The notes under the pieces: model-generated
Seen by the model: only the letters and a program-made list of their open reading frames with translations
Told to the model about the DNA's origin: nothing
The model's database searches: none
Part shown: positions 62,256-64,000 of the stretch, piece after piece
Numbering within the stretch: position 1 is the stretch's first letter
Layout of the letters: each line of letters begins with the position of its first letter
Made by a program: the position numbers and the translations under genes
From: Brevibacillus agri
GTDB taxonomy: Bacteria > Bacillota > Bacilli > Brevibacillales > Brevibacillaceae
Direction of reading: 5' to 3'
DNA length: 64,000 nucleotides
Assembly (NCBI RefSeq): GCF_004117055.1
Contig: NZ_CP026363.1
Location: 2,720,001-2,784,000 of the forward strand

Positions 62256-62293
62256 AAAAAAGCCTTGTTCCTATACGGATACAAGGCTTTTTT
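62256..62293 (+). terminator. Terminator of the pdh operon
   Basis: 13-bp stem AAAAAAGCCTTGT/ACAAGGCTTTTTT with a 12-nt loop. Confidence 0.9.
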
Positions 62294-62303
62294 CTTCCAC
62301 ATC

Positions 62304-62331
62304 TTACCCTTTCCACCTGTTCTTATATAAT
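62304..62331 (+). promoter_or_regulatory. Promoter of the Spo0E-like gene
   Basis: TATAAT at 62326-62331 with a poor -35 (TTACCC) 16 nt upstream, 42 nt before the small gene. Confidence 0.45.
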
Positions 62332-62372
62332 GTAAAATAGTGGGAGACTGACGTGGGTGGAGGCTTGGCAGC

Positions 62373-62534
62373 ATGGAAACTACGAGTAAGATGATTGATG
62401 ACTTGCGCCAAAAGCTGGAACGTGCAGCCAAAGAAGCAGGCTACAATTTTCTTGACCCAGAAATCGTGAAAATAAGTCAGCAACTGGATAAATTGATCGT
62501 TGCGCATATGTTGCATGAAAAACGCCCTTCTTAA
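62373..62534 (+). CDS. Spo0E-type aspartyl phosphatase
   Basis: 53 residues, two predicted helices: METTSKMIDDLRQKLERAAK and the C-terminal ISQQLDKLIVAHM. The family signature SxxLD (here SQQLD, residues 35-39) is exact. Spo0E-like phosphatases remove phosphate from Spo0A~P or other response regulators and delay sporulation. GGAGG stands 9 nt before the ATG. The stop codon lies in the loop of its own terminator. Which response regulator it serves is unknown. Confidence 0.85.
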   Translation: METTSKMIDDLRQKLERAAKEAGYNFLDPEIVKISQQLDKLIVAHMLHEKRPS

Positions 62535-62545
62535 AGGGCGTTTTT
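62518..62545 (+). terminator. Terminator overlapping the spo0E-like stop
   Basis: Stem AAACGCCCTT/AAGGGCGTTT, TTTTT tail; the left arm encodes the last five residues. Confidence 0.85.
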
Positions 62546-62556
62546 AGTGGAAAAGC

Positions 62557-63279
62557 TCAGGAGAAGGAGTACAGCAGGTGAGCGTTCGTTCCCTTTTTGC
62601 TGAGACAAGGCTCCTGGGCATAATAATAGCTGGGATACAGGATTAACTGCTGCGCATGGTCGTCTGGGCCATGGCTCGGATATGTCAGGTGGCAAGTCTC
62701 TTCATCCAGGGAGAAGGCGGGAGAGAGCGACTGCAGGTAGGAAAGCAGGGCAGGAACGCTTTGCACGGCATAGTAAATGCGCTCCGCCTCTTTCACAAAC
62801 TGCGGCGCGATGCTCTCCCAGTTCTCTTCAAAAAACAGTTGCCAGTAAGACGAGACGAACAGGCTGAAACGGCCTTTTACATAATCAGAGTCTTCCTTTA
62901 TGTCCAAATACACTTGCGGAATCTCGTGCTGCTGCATCCATTGGTCGAGCATCGGAGTCACACTGCGGACAAATTGCTCGGTCGGCAGCGACACGAAGTA
63001 TTCGTATTGATCGTCCACTCCCATCACGCCTTTTGTCTGGACGGGATCGAAGGAGTCGGGGAGACCATAGCGGAAGAGCGGGAGCAAATACTGCCATTCT
63101 TGCTTGAGGCGAGCGGATTCAAATTGCTCCAGCTTGTCCTCTGACCATGAAAAGAAGCGTTCAGGGGGAGTCGGCTGGGCGAGAGTGTGCAGGCTGGCTG
63201 CCAGCTCGTACAAAGGAGAGACGCTGTAGCTGATCGCGTTCGAAAGCGGGCCGTTGCCCGGAAGTGGAATGGTAATCAT
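62557..63279 (-). CDS. DUF5937-like protein lacking HTH
   Basis: 240 residues. The start ISYSVSPLYELAASLHTLAQP, with a Trp/Phe-rich helical body (EWQYLLPLFRYGLPDSFDP), resembles DUF5937. As I recall, DUF5937 is the N-terminal half of some ArsR-family regulators, usually followed by a winged helix. Here the protein ends LLYSFS with no winged helix in any frame. It could be a free sensor domain or a truncated regulator. The 3' end abuts the terminator of the convergent Spo0E-like gene. Confidence 0.55.
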   Translation of the reverse strand: MITIPLPGNGPLSNAISYSVSPLYELAASLHTLAQPTPPERFFSWSEDKLEQFESARLKQEWQYLLPLFRYGLPDSFDPVQTKGVMGVDDQYEYFVSLPTEQFVRSVTPMLDQWMQQHEIPQVYLDIKEDSDYVKGRFSLFVSSYWQLFFEENWESIAPQFVKEAERIYYAVQSVPALLSYLQSLSPAFSLDEETCHLTYPSHGPDDHAQQLILYPSYYYAQEPCLSKKGTNAHLLYSFS

Positions 63280-63365
63280 ATTGGGCTAAACCTCCATTAT
63301 GGATACTGCATCCATCATAGAGCATCCCTGTGGGACAATTCAATCATTTTGTTGTAAGAAAAAGG

Positions 63366-63394
63366 AAAACCCGAACGGACTGATTCCGCTCGGG
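63366..63394 (-). terminator. Terminator of sspP
   Basis: Stem CCCGAGCGGA/TCCGTTCGGG (one G-U) on the minus strand with a five-base loop, followed by TTTTCC. Confidence 0.8.
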
Positions 63395-63410
63395 CCTTTT
63401 AGCCAACAGC

Positions 63411-63560
63411 TTACCCTTCCCGCGTTTTGATGGAGCGGGAATGATTTTTTTGCTTGACTTTTTTGGAGCCAGCCAGCGGTTCGCCGGTCTGCTCCTGTGG
63501 CTTTGCCGCATTGTTGTATGTTTGGTGCGGATTTTCGTCGAGAATATGATCCTTTTCCAT
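63411..63560 (-). CDS. sspP: Small acid-soluble spore protein P
   Basis: 49 residues, hydrophilic, Lys/Asn/Gln-rich. The core GEPLAGSKKVKQKNHSRS matches SspP of B. subtilis (PEPLSGSKKVKNRNHTRQ). It is a minor spore-core/coat protein made late in sporulation. AAGGAG lies 8 nt before the ATG at 63560. It has its own terminator. No forespore promoter could be defined. Confidence 0.85.
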   Translation of the reverse strand: MEKDHILDENPHQTYNNAAKPQEQTGEPLAGSKKVKQKNHSRSIKTREG

Positions 63561-63768
63561 CAAATCATCTCCTTCTTTTCGTAGTTTGTCGCAATCCGAT
63601 GGTGACGAACCATAGGAAATGCTGGTATTCTATAAGGAAGCGTGTCTGCGATTAGTAGGAATTGATATGTTGTCAAAAGAGCAGATAGGCCCGATACTGT
63701 TTATGTAGCGTCCGTTTGATTATGTAAACAAGAACCGCGCTTTTTTACGGATCTGAAAGGAGCAGCCA

Positions 63769-64000
63769 ATGCCACTGTTGATTGCGCCCGTGTTTAATTC
63801 GATGACGACACAGCCCATTCGGATCGAGCTGCCTAATGCGTATTACTTGATCTCGGGGGCTGAGCGGCCGTACGAGATAGCTTCGCGTTATTTGCGAAAC
63901 GAGATGGACGAGAACAAGCGCATTTTCGATTCGCGGGTCAACCGCAACAGCCTGTTTTTGGTTGCGGAGCACGCGGAGATGAAAGTGACGGATGACCGTC
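63769..64000 (+). CDS. Unknown protein, 5' part
   Basis: AAAGGAG stands 6 nt before ATG 63769 and the frame stays open to the window edge (77 residues). It begins MPLLIAPVFNSMTTQPIRIE and continues with mixed alpha/beta sequence; no signal peptide, no family recognised. The end lies outside the window. Confidence 0.6.
   Translation, partial: MPLLIAPVFNSMTTQPIRIELPNAYYLISGAERPYEIASRYLRNEMDENKRIFDSRVNRNSLFLVAEHAEMKVTDDR

Noticed and set aside
59404..62316. 970-codon open frame on the minus strand opposite pdhC-pdhD
   Set aside because: Same shadow effect; no ribosome binding site and no domain.

Overview
The window looks like the chromosome of an endospore-forming Bacillales species close to Brevibacillus (Paenibacillaceae). 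The evidence is the block order rny-ymdB-spoVS, miaB-ricA-cotE-mutS-mutL, miaA-hfq, spoVK-hflX-ynbB-glnR-glnA and lexA-yneA-ynzC, which follows the Bacillus order; several spore genes (spoVS, cotE, spoVK, sspP, a Spo0E-type phosphatase, a YheC/D coat-associated ATP-grasp protein); an exported S-layer-homology protein; and strong AGGAGG-type ribosome binding sites. No rRNA, tRNA or CRISPR array was seen.

Layout. 1-3.2 kb: end of recX, RNase Y, ymdB and spoVS behind a sigma-H-like promoter. 3.3-6.8 kb: an M19 dipeptidase that has lost its catalytic middle, then the 2-oxoacid:ferredoxin oxidoreductase pair korA-korB. 6.8-15 kb: membrane protein YkvI, an MBL hydrolase, MnmM, an ATP-grasp coat-associated protein, then a leftward group (cbpB, an acyltransferase, lipL, an SLH protein). 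15.3-26.8 kb: tRNA modification, biofilm/competence, coat, mismatch repair and RNA chaperone genes, with an extra amidoligase-type gene between cotE and mutS. 26.9-29.6 kb: a decaying leftward operon (intact hypothetical, broken MFS transporter, broken MoxR-type AAA ATPase, broken vWA protein). 29.8-34.3 kb: accessory genes including a MarR-controlled drug exporter and a divergent IF-3-like gene. 34.4-40.4 kb: spoVK, hflX, ynbB, glnRA. 40.4-46.7 kb: accessory zone with a possible integrase relic, an orphan structured RNA/terminator, a thiol-rich protein/MerR/BASS-transporter cluster, an ISL3-family insertion sequence with target duplication, a FusB-type EF-G-binding protein and unknown genes. 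47-53.2 kb: the SOS locus lexA/yneA with four LexA-like boxes and a 42-bp tandem repeat between the divergent genes, then ynzC, crcB, helD and a cysteine-free HesB-like protein. 53.3-56.9 kb: threonine aldolase, a truncated and frameshifted OppA lipoprotein gene, an esterase. 57.2-62.2 kb: complete pyruvate dehydrogenase operon pdhABCD. 62.3-64 kb: a tiny Spo0E-like gene, a DUF5937-like protein without a visible HTH, sspP and the start of an unknown gene.

Function. The core genes link central carbon and nitrogen metabolism (PDH, KorAB, GlnRA), tRNA modification (MiaA, MiaB, MnmM), RNA turnover (RNase Y, Hfq), DNA repair and SOS (MutSL, LexA, YneA) and sporulation. The accessory zones at 26.9-34 kb and 40.4-46.7 kb carry most of the broken, mobile or unfamiliar genes. 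Best candidates for something little described: the CC-motif protein/MerR/transporter cluster with its perfect 20-bp palindrome, the structured orphan RNA beside it, the amidoligase gene inside the cotE-mutS block, and the 42-bp repeat between lexA and yneA.
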